This document shows positions 52,732-62,413 of a stretch of 64,000 nucleotides of DNA, piece after piece. The stretch is from Hyphomonadaceae bacterium (GTDB lineage Bacteria > Pseudomonadota > Alphaproteobacteria > Caulobacterales > Aquidulcibacteraceae), in contig JAHDXR010000005.1 in assembly GCA_023384105.1 (NCBI GenBank), forward strand, positions 1-64,000. The letters are read 5' to 3'. The stretch's first letter is position 1, and each line of letters opens with the position of its first letter. A program made the translations under genes and the position numbers. Under the pieces are notes generated by a model, which worked only from the letters and a program-made list of their open reading frames with translations, did no database searches and was not told where the DNA came from.

Positions 52732-53760
52732 TCAGCAGCGTCCGCCGGGGAGAGCGCATGTCGCCGCCGGCATTGTCGTGATCGCCGCGTGCAGCGGGCT
52801 GAGAAACGCGCGCGCCGCCGCCGCCGATTCATCCTGCCGCTCCTCCTGTGGGATATGGCCGGTGTTTGGGAAGATCACGATCTGCGAACCCGCGATCGCG
52901 GCATGGAATTGCTGGCCGTGTTCGAGCGGCACGAGGCGATCCTCGTCGCCGTGCAGAATCAGCACCGGCGTGTCGGCGAGCGGGGCCAGTCGCTCCGGCG
53001 TCGCGTAATGGCGCTCTCTGAAGCCGAGCGTCATTTGCAGCAGGATGTCGCGATGACCGGGGGCGCGCGCGAGATCGGCGTAGCGCCGGACCATCGCATC
53101 GTCGACCAGCGCGGCGTCGGCGAACGAGGCCTGCAGCCCCTGGCGGATCAGCGCCGTGTTGTCGAGATCGCGCAGGATCGGGCCGATGTTCGGATCGCGC
53201 AGCAGTTTGAAGATGGGCGGGTCCTGAGCGAGGCTCGCGCGCGTTTCCTCCCAGCCGGACGCATCGACGAGGATCAGCGCGCCGACCTGTTCCGGATACG
53301 CCAGCGCGTACTCCCAGGCGACGTTGCCGCCCATCGAATTGCCGGCGAGCGCGAAATGCTCCAGGCCAATCGCTTGCGTGAACGCATGCACCTCGTCGCG
53401 GAACGCTTCGATCGACGCGGCATAGCCGTCCGGCGCGCTGGTGAGGCCGTGCCCCGGCAGGTCGAGCGAAACGACGCGGTAGTCGTCGCCCAGCCGCTCC
53501 GCCCACGGCGCCCAGGTGTGCAGCGACGCGGAGAAGCCGTGGATCAGCAGCAGCGTCGGCGCCCCCGCCGCCTGGCCTTCGCTGCGATAATGCATGCGCA
53601 CGCCGCTCGGCAGATTGACGTAGCGCGACGCCGGGCTCTCATAGACGGCGGCGAGTTCGGTATAGGGGATGTCCGGCCGCTTCAGCGTCACATAGCTGAC
53701 GCCGACGAGCGCCAGCACCAGAACGACGACGACAGCCAACCCGCCCAGAAGCCATTTCAT
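52732..53760 (-). CDS. Alpha/beta hydrolase with N-terminal membrane anchor
   Basis: 342 residues. An uncleaved-looking hydrophobic helix (about 3-25, LLGGLAVVVVLVLALVGVSY) is followed by an alpha/beta-hydrolase core: LLIHGFSASLHTW (oxyanion), nucleophile Ser in LAGNSMGGNVAW, Asp in LHGDEDRLVP and His in FPNTGHIPQEE. Ester or C-C hydrolase, substrate unknown. It has its own start 45 bases from the DUF6624 gene. Confidence 0.88.
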   Translation of the reverse strand: MKWLLGGLAVVVVLVLALVGVSYVTLKRPDIPYTELAAVYESPASRYVNLPSGVRMHYRSEGQAAGAPTLLLIHGFSASLHTWAPWAERLGDDYRVVSLDLPGHGLTSAPDGYAASIEAFRDEVHAFTQAIGLEHFALAGNSMGGNVAWEYALAYPEQVGALILVDASGWEETRASLAQDPPIFKLLRDPNIGPILRDLDNTALIRQGLQASFADAALVDDAMVRRYADLARAPGHRDILLQMTLGFRERHYATPERLAPLADTPVLILHGDEDRLVPLEHGQQFHAAIAGSQIVIFPNTGHIPQEERQDESAAAARAFLSPLHAAITTMPAATCALPGGRC

Positions 53761-53805
53761 GCCACGCCCTCCGCTGCCGCTAGAGTGACGGCCGCGGGCG
53801 CAAGG

Positions 53806-54405
53806 TCAAGCGCGCCAGCCGACCCTGCGCGCCCAGGCTTCGAACTCGGCGCGGCGTCGCGCCTGGTCGGCGGGCGCGGTCTGGCCTTCGGCGCTGGCGC
53901 TGGCGCGCATTTCGGCGATGCTCTCGCTGATCGGCGGCAGGCCGATGTTGGCGCGGCGCTCGTCGAGGTTGGCTTCGTCGCGGACCGGCGCCGGCGAGAG
54001 CTGGCCGTGCCCGTCCCAGTCGAACTGCGTGCCGAACATCTGCGGCGCGCCCTCGAACACGGCGATGCGGTCGGCGAGATAGGCGGCGTCGAGCGCGTTG
54101 GCGTCGCCGTGCGGGATCGCATCGAGCATCAGGTCGAGCCCGCGCCGCTGCACGTCGGGGCGCGAGATCGCGTGCTGCAGGATAAGGAACGCCGCCGCGG
54201 CGCCCTCGTCGTCCAGCAGCTTGCGGCCGGGCCAGCCGAGCGCATCGAAGGCGCGCTCCAGCAGCGCCGCGTTCTCAAGATGCACGGCTTCCATCTCGGC
54301 ATGGTAGCCGGCGAACAATTCACCGCTCTGCACGAGCCGCATCCGCGTTTCGATGTCGTGCCGCGCCGCGGCGACGAGTTGCGCGCGCCAGTCCTGCTCA
54401 GTCAT
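53806..54405 (-). CDS. DUF6624-family protein
   Basis: 199 residues, helical, no signal peptide. The segment PQMFGTQFDWDGHGQLSPAP and the repeated LILQHAI / LMLDAI helices match the DUF6624 pattern known to me from actinobacterial and proteobacterial hypotheticals; function unknown. The start ATG 54405 overlaps the 3' end of the MoeB-like gene by 8 bases, so it is translated with it. A link to molybdopterin or thiamin metabolism is not implied by sequence. Confidence 0.72.
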   Translation of the reverse strand: MTEQDWRAQLVAAARHDIETRMRLVQSGELFAGYHAEMEAVHLENAALLERAFDALGWPGRKLLDDEGAAAAFLILQHAISRPDVQRRGLDLMLDAIPHGDANALDAAYLADRIAVFEGAPQMFGTQFDWDGHGQLSPAPVRDEANLDERRANIGLPPISESIAEMRASASAEGQTAPADQARRRAEFEAWARRVGWRA

Positions 54406-55138
54406 GGCCGCACACCGGGCAATCGGGATCGCGCTTCAGTCTCACCGTGCGCGCCGTGGCGCCGAGGCCGTCGAACAGCAGCACGCGGCCGGCCAGGGTC
54501 TCGCCGGCCTCGGCGACGTGCTTGATCGCTTCCAGCGCCATCAGCGAGCCGATCACGCCAGGCAATGCGCCGACAATTCCCACCTGTGCGCAGGTTTCGG
54601 CGTCCGGCGGAATCTCTGGCACGAAGCAGCGATAGCAGGGGCCTCCTGGCATGAAGACGGAGACCTGCCCCTCCCAGCGCCCCACGGCGCCGGAGACGAG
54701 CGGAATGCGGAGCGCCTGGCAGGCGGCGTTCACTGCAAAGCGCGTGGCGAAATCGTCCGTGCCGTCGAGCACGAGATCGACGCCGTCGAGCAGCGTGCGC
54801 GCGTTGTGCTCGGTCAGCCGTTCGGCGCGCGTCTCGACCGCCACATGCGGATTGAGCGCTGCGAGCGCGGCGGCGGCGCGTTCGGTCTTGGGCGCGCCGG
54901 CGTCGTCGGTGCGGAAGATGATCTGCCGCTGCAGATTGGAGAGCGCGACCGTGTCGTGATCGATCAGCCGCAGCCGGCCTACGCCCGCCGCCGCCAGATA
55001 GAGCGCCGCCGGCGCGCCCAGTCCGCCCGCGCCGACAATCGCCGCCGCCGCCGCTTTCAGCCGCTGCTGGCCGGGCCCGCCGACTTCCTTCAGCAGGATA
55101 TGGCGCGCGTAGCGCTCGCGTTCTTCAGGACTGAGCAT
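54398..55138 (-). CDS. moeB: MoeB/ThiF-type adenylyltransferase
   Basis: 246-residue E1-like enzyme that adenylates the C-terminal Gly of a sulphur carrier (MoaD or ThiS). ATP site AIVGAGGLGAPAALYLAAAG, catalytic Arg in NLQRQIIFR, DLVLDGTDDF. The zinc is held by Cys in CYRCFVPEIPP and CPVCGHD at the C-terminus. No rhodanese domain. Either moeB or thiF/hesA naming is possible, since neither moaD nor thiS is adjacent. Confidence 0.9.
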   Translation of the reverse strand: MLSPEERERYARHILLKEVGGPGQQRLKAAAAAIVGAGGLGAPAALYLAAAGVGRLRLIDHDTVALSNLQRQIIFRTDDAGAPKTERAAAALAALNPHVAVETRAERLTEHNARTLLDGVDLVLDGTDDFATRFAVNAACQALRIPLVSGAVGRWEGQVSVFMPGGPCYRCFVPEIPPDAETCAQVGIVGALPGVIGSLMALEAIKHVAEAGETLAGRVLLFDGLGATARTVRLKRDPDCPVCGHD

Positions 55139-55254
55139 CAGCGCACGATGTGAGGTTCCACAGCGCCTTTGGCAATTCGCGGCGTGGGATCGGCGGTCAT
55201 GAGAGGGAGGCGCATAGCTTCTTATAGACGCCCGCGATCCGCCGTCGAGATCGG

Positions 55255-55719
55255 TCAGCCGCGTCCGGTCGAGCCAAATCCGCTGGCGCCGCGCGCCGTT
55301 TCCGGCAGCGTCTCCACTATGTCCCAGACGCCTTGCGTCACCGGCGCGATCACCATCTGCGCGATGCGTTCGCCGCGGCGGATCGTGAACGGCTCCTGGC
55401 CGAGATTGATAAGGATCACTTTCACTTCGCCGCGATAGTCGGCGTCGATCGTGCCCGGCGTATTGAGGCAGGTCAGCCCGTGCTTCAGCGCGAGCCCCGA
55501 GCGCGGGCGCACCTGCGCTTCGTAGCCGGCGGGCAGCGCGATCGTGAGGCCCGTCGGCGCCAGCACGCGCTGGCCGGGCGCAACCACCATCGGCTCATCC
55601 TCCGGCACGGCGGCGCGAAGATCCATGCCGGCCGAGAGCGCGGTCTCGTACGCCGGCAGCTGCAGCCCCTCGAAGTGCGGCAGCGGCGTGACTTGGATGG
55701 TGATGGTGCGCGGGTCCAT
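55255..55719 (-). CDS. dut: dUTP pyrophosphatase
   Basis: 154-residue trimeric dUTPase that hydrolyses dUTP to dUMP. Motifs in order: [49 protein letters not shown] and the C-terminal GFGSTGR Ser/Gly loop over the active site. In Alphaproteobacteria dut often lies next to coaBC near the origin, as it approximately does here. Confidence 0.96.
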   Translation of the reverse strand: MDPRTITIQVTPLPHFEGLQLPAYETALSAGMDLRAAVPEDEPMVVAPGQRVLAPTGLTIALPAGYEAQVRPRSGLALKHGLTCLNTPGTIDADYRGEVKVILINLGQEPFTIRRGERIAQMVIAPVTQGVWDIVETLPETARGASGFGSTGRG

Positions 55720-55810
55720 GCGCGGGACATAGACCGGATTCGCCCGTGCCGAAACGCCCGTCAGGGTTGAGGGTGTCGCGCGCTCGGGCTTGCCGGCGCG
55801 CCTCGAAAGA

Positions 55811-55828
55811 TATAAGTCACAACTTATA
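55811..55828. promoter_or_regulatory. Operator-like palindrome upstream of the SRPBCC-ArsR unit
   Basis: TATAAGT-CACA-ACTTATA is a perfect 7-bp inverted repeat, 20 bases before the ATG at 55848. Its location in the promoter of a gene pair that includes an ArsR-type regulator suggests autoregulation. The size fits known ArsR-family sites. Confidence 0.65.
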
Positions 55829-55847
55829 CGATTGAGCGAGGTGAATT

Positions 55848-56477
55848 ATGACCGGCGACATCACGGCCCTGATCGGCGCGGTAACGCGCGAAGTGCGCAG
55901 CACGACCTTCGCGGACAAGCCGGCGCGCGTCGTCGTCGCCACGCGCGTCTACAACACCGATATCGACGATCTTTGGGACGCCATCACCAATCCAGAGCGT
56001 CTGCCGCGCTGGTTCATGCCGATCAGCGGCGAGCTGAAACTCGGCGGACGCTACCAGCTGGAGGGCAATGCCGGCGGCGCGATCACGCGGTGCGAACCGC
56101 CGCGCGAACTGGCGGTGACGTGGGAATTCGGCGGCGGCGTGAGCTGGGTGACGGTGAGCCTGCGCGAAGAGGGTGAGGCGACGCGGCTCGAACTGCACCA
56201 CATCGCCCATCCGGAGGCGCACTGGGATCAGTTCGGCCCCGGCGCGGTCGGAGTCGGCTGGGAGTTCGGGCTCATGGGGCTTGTGCGGCACCTCGAAAAT
56301 CCCAACGCCAGGCCGCCGGAATCGGATGAAGCCTGGATGGCTTCGGACGAGGCCAAACGCTTCGTTCGCTTGTCGGCGGAAGCTTGGCGGGACGCAGCGA
56401 TCGCCAGCGGCGACGATGCGGGCTGGGCGGCGGAGTCGGCGGAGCGGACGCGGAAGTTCTACAGCGGCGAGGCCTGA
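55848..56477 (+). CDS. SRPBCC (AHSA1-type) protein
   Basis: 209 residues, START/AHSA1-like fold that encloses a hydrophobic ligand. VVVATRVYNTDIDDLWDAIT and PERLPRWFMPISGELKLGGRY, then RCEPPRELAVTWEF, are typical of AHSA1-domain proteins that pair with ArsR regulators. Partner gene is coupled by TGATG at 56475-56479. Ligand and role unknown. A palindromic operator lies 20 bases upstream. Confidence 0.88.
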   Translation: MTGDITALIGAVTREVRSTTFADKPARVVVATRVYNTDIDDLWDAITNPERLPRWFMPISGELKLGGRYQLEGNAGGAITRCEPPRELAVTWEFGGGVSWVTVSLREEGEATRLELHHIAHPEAHWDQFGPGAVGVGWEFGLMGLVRHLENPNARPPESDEAWMASDEAKRFVRLSAEAWRDAAIASGDDAGWAAESAERTRKFYSGEA

Positions 56478-56809
56478 TGCACGCCTTCGACGTTCTCGGC
56501 GACCCGGTGCGCCGGCGCATTCTCGAACTGCTGGCGGAAGGCGAGCTGGCGTCCGGAGAAATCGTCGACGTGATTCAACGCGAGTTCTGCATCAGCCAGC
56601 CCGCCGTTTCCCAGCATCTGCGCGTGCTGCGCGACAGCGGCTTCGCAAACGTGCGCGCCGACGGCGCGCGGCGTCTCTACACGGTGGACGCCGCGCCGCT
56701 TCAGGAGGTGGACGCGTGGGTCGGCCGTTTCCGCGGCTTTTGGGATCACAAGCTCGATGCGCTGGCGACCGAGATCGTCCGCGGCAAGCGCAAGAGGAAG
56801 AAAAGCTGA
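56477..56809 (+). CDS. ArsR-family HTH regulator
   Basis: 110 residues. Winged helix with HAFDVLGDPVRRRILELLAE at the start and ISQPAVSQHLRVLRDSGFAN as recognition region; no metal Cys motif, so not an arsenic sensor. The C-terminus is basic (RGKRKRKKS). Start ATG 56477 overlaps the SRPBCC stop. This SRPBCC-plus-ArsR arrangement is common; the operator at 55811 is its likely target. Confidence 0.9.
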   Translation: MHAFDVLGDPVRRRILELLAEGELASGEIVDVIQREFCISQPAVSQHLRVLRDSGFANVRADGARRLYTVDAAPLQEVDAWVGRFRGFWDHKLDALATEIVRGKRKRKKS

Positions 56810-56821
56810 ACTACTACTTTA

Positions 56822-57202
56822 CTACTTCCGCCGCGCCATGCGGGTGGCGTTCATCAGGTCGCGGCGTGCTTCTTCCTCGAACCGGCGCATTTCGGCGGCT
56901 TCCGCCTCGGCCTTGCGGCGCTTGGCGGCTTCGATGGCTTCGCGCGCGACGCGTTCGCGCTCGGCCTTGACGGCGGCTTCGGCGGCCAGCTTGCGCTCGA
57001 GCTTTTCCAGCTCCACACGCTCGCGGCGGCGCTTCTCGGCTTCGATCCGCTTCTCTTCCTTGGCTTGAGCCTCGGCGACGCGCTTGGCCATCTCTTCCGG
57101 CGAGAGCTGGGGCGCCGGCGCCTTGTTCTTGAACTTCTCCAGCATCGCCTTCTTGGCGGCGAGAGCGGCTTCGCGGCGGTCGTTGTGGTTCTGAAAGCTC
57201 AT
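56822..57202 (-). CDS. DUF6481-like charged coiled-coil protein
   Basis: 126 residues, almost entirely charged helix: MSFQNHNDRREAALAAKKAM then alternating Glu/Lys/Arg/Ala to the C-terminus. The pattern is that of DUF6481 proteins, small helical proteins of unknown role in Alphaproteobacteria. It converges on the ArsR gene with a 12-base gap. AAGGGAAGCC-like sequence precedes the ATG. Confidence 0.75.
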   Translation of the reverse strand: MSFQNHNDRREAALAAKKAMLEKFKNKAPAPQLSPEEMAKRVAEAQAKEEKRIEAEKRRRERVELEKLERKLAAEAAVKAERERVAREAIEAAKRRKAEAEAAEMRRFEEEARRDLMNATRMARRK

Positions 57203-57362
57203 GCAGTCGGCTTCCCTCGGAGCGCGCGTGCGCGCTCGGCGCTAGAATCGGAATGTGAGATTTGCGAACGCCCTACATAGCGCCGAATGCGCCGGGCTCA
57301 AGTGGTCAAGGCGCCGCGTTTCCGCAGGGGCGGGCTGCGTTCGGCCGAGCGCGCGGCGATGC

Positions 57363-58568
57363 TCAGCTGCGCCGCCGCGGTTTCGAGCTCAGCGCCGCCG
57401 CGATCTCGGCGGCGAGCTTCCGCGCCACCGCATCCTTGGCCATGCGCGGCCAGGCTTCGGCGCCGTCCGTCTTGATCAGCAGCACCTGGTTTTCGGCGCC
57501 GCCCATCACGTCGCCGGAGACGTCGTTGGCGACGATCCAGTCGCAGCCTTTCCTGGCGATCTTGGCGCGCGCGTGTTCTTCGACGTTCTCGGTCTCGGCG
57601 GCGAAGCCGATCACCAGCTTCGGCCGCTTCTTTCCGGGCTTCGACAGGGTTGCGAGAATGTCAGGGTTCTCGGCGAGGCTGATCGCGGGGAGGCCGGCCT
57701 TATCCTTCTTGAGCTTCTCGTCCGCGGCTTGAGCCGGGCGCCAATCCGCCACCGCCGCCACCATCACCGCGACATCGAGCGGCAGCGCCGCTTCGCTCGC
57801 CGCCAGCATCTCGCGCGCACTCTCCACGCCGACGCGCTTCACGCCGGGCGGCGCTGCGAGATTGGTGGGGCCGGAGACCAGCGTCACGTCCGCGCCCAGC
57901 TCCGCCAGCGCCGCCGCGATCGCATAGCCCTGCCTGCCGCTCGAACGGTTGGAGAGGAAGCGCACCGGATCGATCGCCTCGATCGTCGGCCCGGCGGTGA
58001 CGAGCGCGCGCTTGCCCTTGAGCGGGCCGTCATTGAGCAGGGCGAGAGCGGCGTCGCGGATCTCCTCCGGCTCGGCCATGCGGCCCACGCCGCGCTCTCC
58101 GCGCTCGGCCATCTCGCCTTCGTTGGGGCCGACGAAACTCAAGCCGTCGGCCTGCAGCCTGGCGAAGTTTCGCTGGGTCGCCGCGTTCGCCCACATGCGC
58201 GGGTTCATCGCCGGCGCCATCAGCACCGGCTTGTCGGTGGCGAGCAGCACCGCGGAAGCGAGATCGTTGGCGAGGCCGTTCGCGGCTTTCGCCATCAGGT
58301 CCGCGGTCGCCGGCGCGACGACGATGAGATCGCATTCGCGCGCCAGCCGGATGTGGCCGACGTCGAACTCCTGGGTCTGGTCGAACAAGTCGGTGAACAC
58401 GCGTTCGCCGACGAGCGCGCCCGCGGCCAATGGCGTGACGAAACGCTGCGCCGCCTCCGTCATCACCACGCGCACCGCGGCGCCGGTCTCTTTCAGCCGG
58501 CGGATGAGGTCGAGGCTCTTATAGGCGGCGATGCCGCCGCCGATGACGAGAAGGACGCGCTTGCTCAT
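57363..58568 (-). CDS. coaBC: Bifunctional phosphopantothenoylcysteine decarboxylase/synthase
   Basis: 401 residues, two steps of coenzyme A synthesis. The N-terminal CoaC half has LLVIGGGIAAYKSLDLIRRL, PATADLMAKAANG and PAMNPRMW (FMN/decarboxylase). The C-terminal CoaB half has NRSSGRQGYAIAAALAELGA and VMVAAVADWRP. Start overlaps the ubiB stop (58565-58568, ATGA-type), so the two are coupled. Confidence 0.96.
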   Translation of the reverse strand: MSKRVLLVIGGGIAAYKSLDLIRRLKETGAAVRVVMTEAAQRFVTPLAAGALVGERVFTDLFDQTQEFDVGHIRLARECDLIVVAPATADLMAKAANGLANDLASAVLLATDKPVLMAPAMNPRMWANAATQRNFARLQADGLSFVGPNEGEMAERGERGVGRMAEPEEIRDAALALLNDGPLKGKRALVTAGPTIEAIDPVRFLSNRSSGRQGYAIAAALAELGADVTLVSGPTNLAAPPGVKRVGVESAREMLAASEAALPLDVAVMVAAVADWRPAQAADEKLKKDKAGLPAISLAENPDILATLSKPGKKRPKLVIGFAAETENVEEHARAKIARKGCDWIVANDVSGDVMGGAENQVLLIKTDGAEAWPRMAKDAVARKLAAEIAAALSSKPRRRS

Positions 58569-60286
58569 GGCGTTGCATCCGTTGGCGGCGCGGTCTCCGT
58601 TGCGGCGTCCCCGCTGACGGGCTCGGCTGGCGCGTTGACCACGTCAGGCACGGGCGTGCGGTTCGGCACGCGCTCGAACGTCGACGGCGCTTCGATGCGC
58701 GCCGGCGCCGGCGCCGGTGCGGGCGTGGGCGCGGCCGGGCGGCGGCCGTTCGCCGTGAGCACCAGCGCCAGGATCGCGCCGCCGATCATGCCGATCCAGA
58801 ACTTCGGATCCTGGTACCACTGCCGTTCCTCGCGCGGCGCGTCTTCGCTGACCTTGCGCGCCGCCGCTTCGACCGCGGCCAATGTCTGCGGCAGCCGCCG
58901 CACCGCCGCCATCGCCAACGCCGCCTCGTCGACCGCGCGCTTGGCCATGGCCTCGGCGCTCAGTTCGCGCTTGACCCAGCGCTCCACGATCGGGCGCGCG
59001 GCGTTCCACATGTCGTGCTGGGGATCGAGCGCGCGGGCGACGCCCTCGACCTGCACCATGGTCTTCTGCAGCAGCACCAGTTCCGGCCGCAGACGCATGC
59101 CGAACATATGGGTCACGTCGAACAGCTGGAGAAGCAGCCGGCTCATCGAGATCGAGTCGGCGGTCTTGCCGAAGATCGGCTCGCCGATCGCGCGCAGCGC
59201 CTGCGCGAATTCGTCGACGGTGAAGCGCTCGGGCACGTAGCCCGCTTCCTGGTGCACTTCGGCGACGCGGCGATAGTCGCGACGCAGGAAGCCGTAGAGA
59301 ATCTCGGCGAGGTAGCGGCGCTCCTTGTGGCCGATCCGGCCCATGATGCCGAAATCGACGATCCACAGCTTGCCGTCCTTGCCGTAGAGCATGTTGCCCT
59401 CGTGCATGTCGGCGTGGAAGAAGCCGTAGTCCAGCGCGGCGGCGAGGAAGCCGCGCGTAATCGAGATCGCCAGTTCGCTGCGGTCGGCGCCGGCCTTGTC
59501 GAGCGCGCGGAAATCGGTGAGCGGCGCGCCGTCGATCCAGTCGAGCGTCATCACCCGCTTGGCCGAGCGCGACCAGTCGATCTCCGGCACCGAGAGGTAG
59601 CCGTCCTTCGCCGCGACCTCGCGGAACTCCGCCGCCGCGCCGGCTTCCAGGCGCAGATCGAGTTCGCGTTCGAGCGCGGAGGAAACCGTGTCGATGAACC
59701 GCACCGGCTCGAGCCGGCGCGAGCGCGGCGAGAAGAACTCGATGCCCTGCGCCAGGAAGCGCAGCGCGCCGAGTTCCTTGGCGATCTTCTTTTCGATGCG
59801 CGGGCGCAGCACCTTGATCGCGACCACGCCCTGGCGCGGCACGATCGCCTGGTGCACCTGCGCGATCGAGGCTGCCGCCATCGCTTCGGAAATCCCGGCG
59901 AACAATTCTTCGGTGCCGCCCAGTTCGGCGTTGATGGTGTCGAGCGCGACGGTGCGCGAGAACGGCGGCAGCCGGTCCTTCAGCCGGCCGAGTTCCTGGG
60001 CCACGGTGACGCCGATCATGTCCGGCCGCGTGGCCAGGAACTGGCCGACCTTGACGTAGGCCGGGCCGAGCCGCTCCAGCGCCCGCGCCAGCCGCTCGCC
60101 GACGCTGCGGCCGCGGCGGCGCTTGGTGATGACGCGCAGGATGGTGTGGGTCGCCTGCAGCGACACCGGGTAGCGGTCGTAATATTCTTCCGGCAGCAGC
60201 ACGTCGAAGCGCGCAAGCGTCCACGCCACGCGCATCAACCGCCAGCTATGTCCGACCCAGGAAAACACTAAACGGCCCAACCCCAA
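58565..60286 (-). CDS. ubiB: UbiB-family atypical kinase (ubiquinone biosynthesis)
   Basis: 573-residue ABC1/UbiB ATPase. KxGQ motif in [15 protein letters not shown], the ATP-grasp Ala/Glu region, [10 protein letters not shown] and the DFG-type VDFGIMG are present. C-terminal hydrophobic segment ([18 protein letters not shown]) is followed by a Pro/Ala-rich tail. Start is TTG 60286, giving [17 protein letters not shown]; this overlaps ubiE by 19 bases. Operon ubiE-ubiB-coaBC is typical near the alphaproteobacterial origin. Confidence 0.94.
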   Translation of the reverse strand: MGLGRLVFSWVGHSWRLMRVAWTLARFDVLLPEEYYDRYPVSLQATHTILRVITKRRRGRSVGERLARALERLGPAYVKVGQFLATRPDMIGVTVAQELGRLKDRLPPFSRTVALDTINAELGGTEELFAGISEAMAAASIAQVHQAIVPRQGVVAIKVLRPRIEKKIAKELGALRFLAQGIEFFSPRSRRLEPVRFIDTVSSALERELDLRLEAGAAAEFREVAAKDGYLSVPEIDWSRSAKRVMTLDWIDGAPLTDFRALDKAGADRSELAISITRGFLAAALDYGFFHADMHEGNMLYGKDGKLWIVDFGIMGRIGHKERRYLAEILYGFLRRDYRRVAEVHQEAGYVPERFTVDEFAQALRAIGEPIFGKTADSISMSRLLLQLFDVTHMFGMRLRPELVLLQKTMVQVEGVARALDPQHDMWNAARPIVERWVKRELSAEAMAKRAVDEAALAMAAVRRLPQTLAAVEAAARKVSEDAPREERQWYQDPKFWIGMIGGAILALVLTANGRRPAAPTPAPAPAPARIEAPSTFERVPNRTPVPDVVNAPAEPVSGDAATETAPPTDATP

Positions 60287-61035
60287 TGCAGTGCGCAGAC
60301 GCCGCCGGCCATGTTGCGGTAGGCCGCGCGCTTGAAGCCCGCGTCGCGGATCATGCCCAAGAATGTTTCCTGATCCGGAAACCGGCGGATGGATTCCACC
60401 AAATATCTGTAAGATTCCGCGTCGTTCGCGAGCAATTTCCCCAGCGCCGGGATCGCGTTAAAGGAATAGAAATCATAAACCGGCTCGAGCCCGCCGACGG
60501 CGAGGCGCGAAAACTCCAAAGAGAAGAACCGCCCGCCGGGCTTCAGCACCCGATGCGCCTCGCGCAGCACCGCCGGGATGTCGGTGCAGTTCCGGATGCC
60601 GAAGCTGATGATGTAGGCGTCGGCGACATGGTCATCGACCGGTAAATTCTCGGCGTCGCCCTCGTGCCAGAACAAGCCGTCCTCGCCGCGCTTGCGGCCG
60701 GCTTCCAGCATCTCCGGGTTGATGTCGATGACATGGATTTCGGGCGGCTCCAGCCCGCGGCGCCCGGCTGCGCGATCGCCCAGCTTCTTCAGCCGCCGGG
60801 CGATGTCGCCGGTGCCGCCGGCCACGTCGAGGATCAGCTCGCCCGGCTGCGGGTTGAGCTTCGCCGCCGCGGCGTCCTTCCAGAGCCGGTGCAGGCCGCC
60901 GCTCATCGCGTCGTTCATCAGGTCGTATCTGGTGGCGACCGAACTGAACACCTCGCGCACCAGCGAGGCTTTTTCGGTCTTCGGCACCTCCTTGAAGCCG
61001 AAGGAGGCGGTTTCGGTTTGCGGCTCGTCTTTCAT
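60268..61035 (-). CDS. ubiE: Ubiquinone/menaquinone C-methyltransferase
   Basis: 255 residues, SAM-dependent C-methylation of the quinone ring. [20 protein letters not shown] (N-term family motif), SAM site [25 protein letters not shown] and [20 protein letters not shown] are intact. It is the first gene of the ubiE-ubiB-coaBC operon, divergent from mutM. Confidence 0.96.
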   Translation of the reverse strand: MKDEPQTETASFGFKEVPKTEKASLVREVFSSVATRYDLMNDAMSGGLHRLWKDAAAAKLNPQPGELILDVAGGTGDIARRLKKLGDRAAGRRGLEPPEIHVIDINPEMLEAGRKRGEDGLFWHEGDAENLPVDDHVADAYIISFGIRNCTDIPAVLREAHRVLKPGGRFFSLEFSRLAVGGLEPVYDFYSFNAIPALGKLLANDAESYRYLVESIRRFPDQETFLGMIRDAGFKRAAYRNMAGGVCALHWGWAV

Positions 61036-61130
61036 GGCGGCGGACCATAGCGGCGCTGCGGGGACGGGGCTATATCGCAGCTTTATGGTTTTGCGTTTGA
61101 TTTCCGCCGCCTATATAGGCGTTTCGCCGC

Positions 61131-61988
61131 ATGCCTGAGCTGCCCGAAGTCGAGACCGTGCGGCGCGGGTTGGCGCCGGCGCTGGTCGGACGCCGGATCA
61201 AGCGGGCGCGGACCAAGCGGGCCGGCTTGCGTTTCCCGTTTCCACCGCGCTTCGCCGCGCGGCTGAGCGGGCGGCGCATCGACGCACTGGACCGGCGCGC
61301 CAAGTACATCCTCGCGCATCTGGACGACGGCAATGTGTGGGTCACGCATCTGGGCATGACCGGCCGCTGGTCGATCCTGGGCCAGGCGCGCCAGCCGGGC
61401 GATTTCTACTACGCCGAACCGCCCGATCCCGCGCACACCCACGTCGTGGTGGAGACGGAAGAGGGCGCGCGGCTCGAATTCAACGATCCGCGCCGCTTCG
61501 GCTACATGGACCTGATTCCCGAAGCCGAACTGGCGGCGCATCCGTTCTTCAAGGCGCTCGGCCCCGAGCCGCTCGGCAACGAGTTTCACGAGCCGTATCT
61601 GAAGCGCGCTCTGGCCGGCAAGAAAACCAGCATCAAGGCGGCGCTGCTGGATCAGCGCGTCGTGGCGGGGCTCGGCAACATCTATGTCGTCGAAGCGCTG
61701 CATCGCGCCGGCGTCGCGCCGGCGAAACCGGCCGGGCGCATCTCCGCGCCGCGGCTGGACAAGCTCTACCATGCCATCCGCGCCGTGCTGGAAGACGCGA
61801 TCGAAGCCGGCGGCTCGACGCTGAACGACTACGCGCAAGTGAATGGCGCGCAGGGCGGATTCCAGCACCGTTTCCGCGTCTATGGCCGCGAAGGCGAGCC
61901 GTGCCCGGTTCCGGATTGCGGCGGCGTGATCAGGCGGGCCGTCCACGGCGGCCGCTCCACCTTCTGGTGCCCGCGCTGCCAGCGCTGA
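61131..61988 (+). CDS. mutM: Formamidopyrimidine-DNA glycosylase
   Basis: 285-residue DNA repair enzyme that removes 8-oxoguanine. Starts MPELPEVETVRRGL with the catalytic Pro2/Glu3; the loop TRS-type region, NYAQVNGAQGGF-like (LNDYAQVNGAQGGF) H2TH region and C-terminal zinc finger CPVPDCGGVIRRAVHGGRST-FWCPRC are present. Divergent from ubiE by 95 bases. Confidence 0.96.
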   Translation: MPELPEVETVRRGLAPALVGRRIKRARTKRAGLRFPFPPRFAARLSGRRIDALDRRAKYILAHLDDGNVWVTHLGMTGRWSILGQARQPGDFYYAEPPDPAHTHVVVETEEGARLEFNDPRRFGYMDLIPEAELAAHPFFKALGPEPLGNEFHEPYLKRALAGKKTSIKAALLDQRVVAGLGNIYVVEALHRAGVAPAKPAGRISAPRLDKLYHAIRAVLEDAIEAGGSTLNDYAQVNGAQGGFQHRFRVYGREGEPCPVPDCGGVIRRAVHGGRSTFWCPRCQR

Positions 61989-62009
61989 TCTTGTGCTAGA
62001 TTTACGAAT

Positions 62010-62381
62010 ATGAGTCGCGCTCTCTTCCTCGCCGCCGCGTTGTGCGCCGCGCCCGCGCAGGCGGAGACGCTCTACTTCACCGAAATTCCGGATTTGCCGC
62101 TGCCGTCCGGCTTCAGCGAAGTGGCCGTGACGCCCGGCTTCCAGGGGCAGGGCCGTCTCGTGTTCGCCGAAGCGGTCGGGCGAGGCGATGGCTTGGCGGT
62201 GCGCGACTTCTACTACGACACGCTGCCGCAGCTCGGCTGGGCCGAAAGCGTCGAGGAGGGCGCGGTGGTGTTTCAGCGCGGGCGCGAGCGGCTGCACATG
62301 TTCCTGATCCGGGAAGCGGGCGGCGTGGCGCGCCTGCGCGTCCAGCTCGTGGTTCAGCCTGCGTCGATGAACGCGGATTGA
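62010..62381 (+). CDS. Hypothetical exported protein
   Basis: 123 residues. Signal peptide ends in AQAE (about residue 20). The mature part contains [20 protein letters not shown] and [20 protein letters not shown], a pattern of short conserved alphaproteobacterial periplasmic proteins located here next to mutM; function unknown. It lies 21 bases after mutM and is probably cotranscribed with it and the following crotonase. Confidence 0.75.
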   Translation: MSRALFLAAALCAAPAQAETLYFTEIPDLPLPSGFSEVAVTPGFQGQGRLVFAEAVGRGDGLAVRDFYYDTLPQLGWAESVEEGAVVFQRGRERLHMFLIREAGGVARLRVQLVVQPASMNAD

Positions 62382-62413
62382 TTTTCGCTCGGCTTGGGCG
62401 CAATAGCCCGGCC

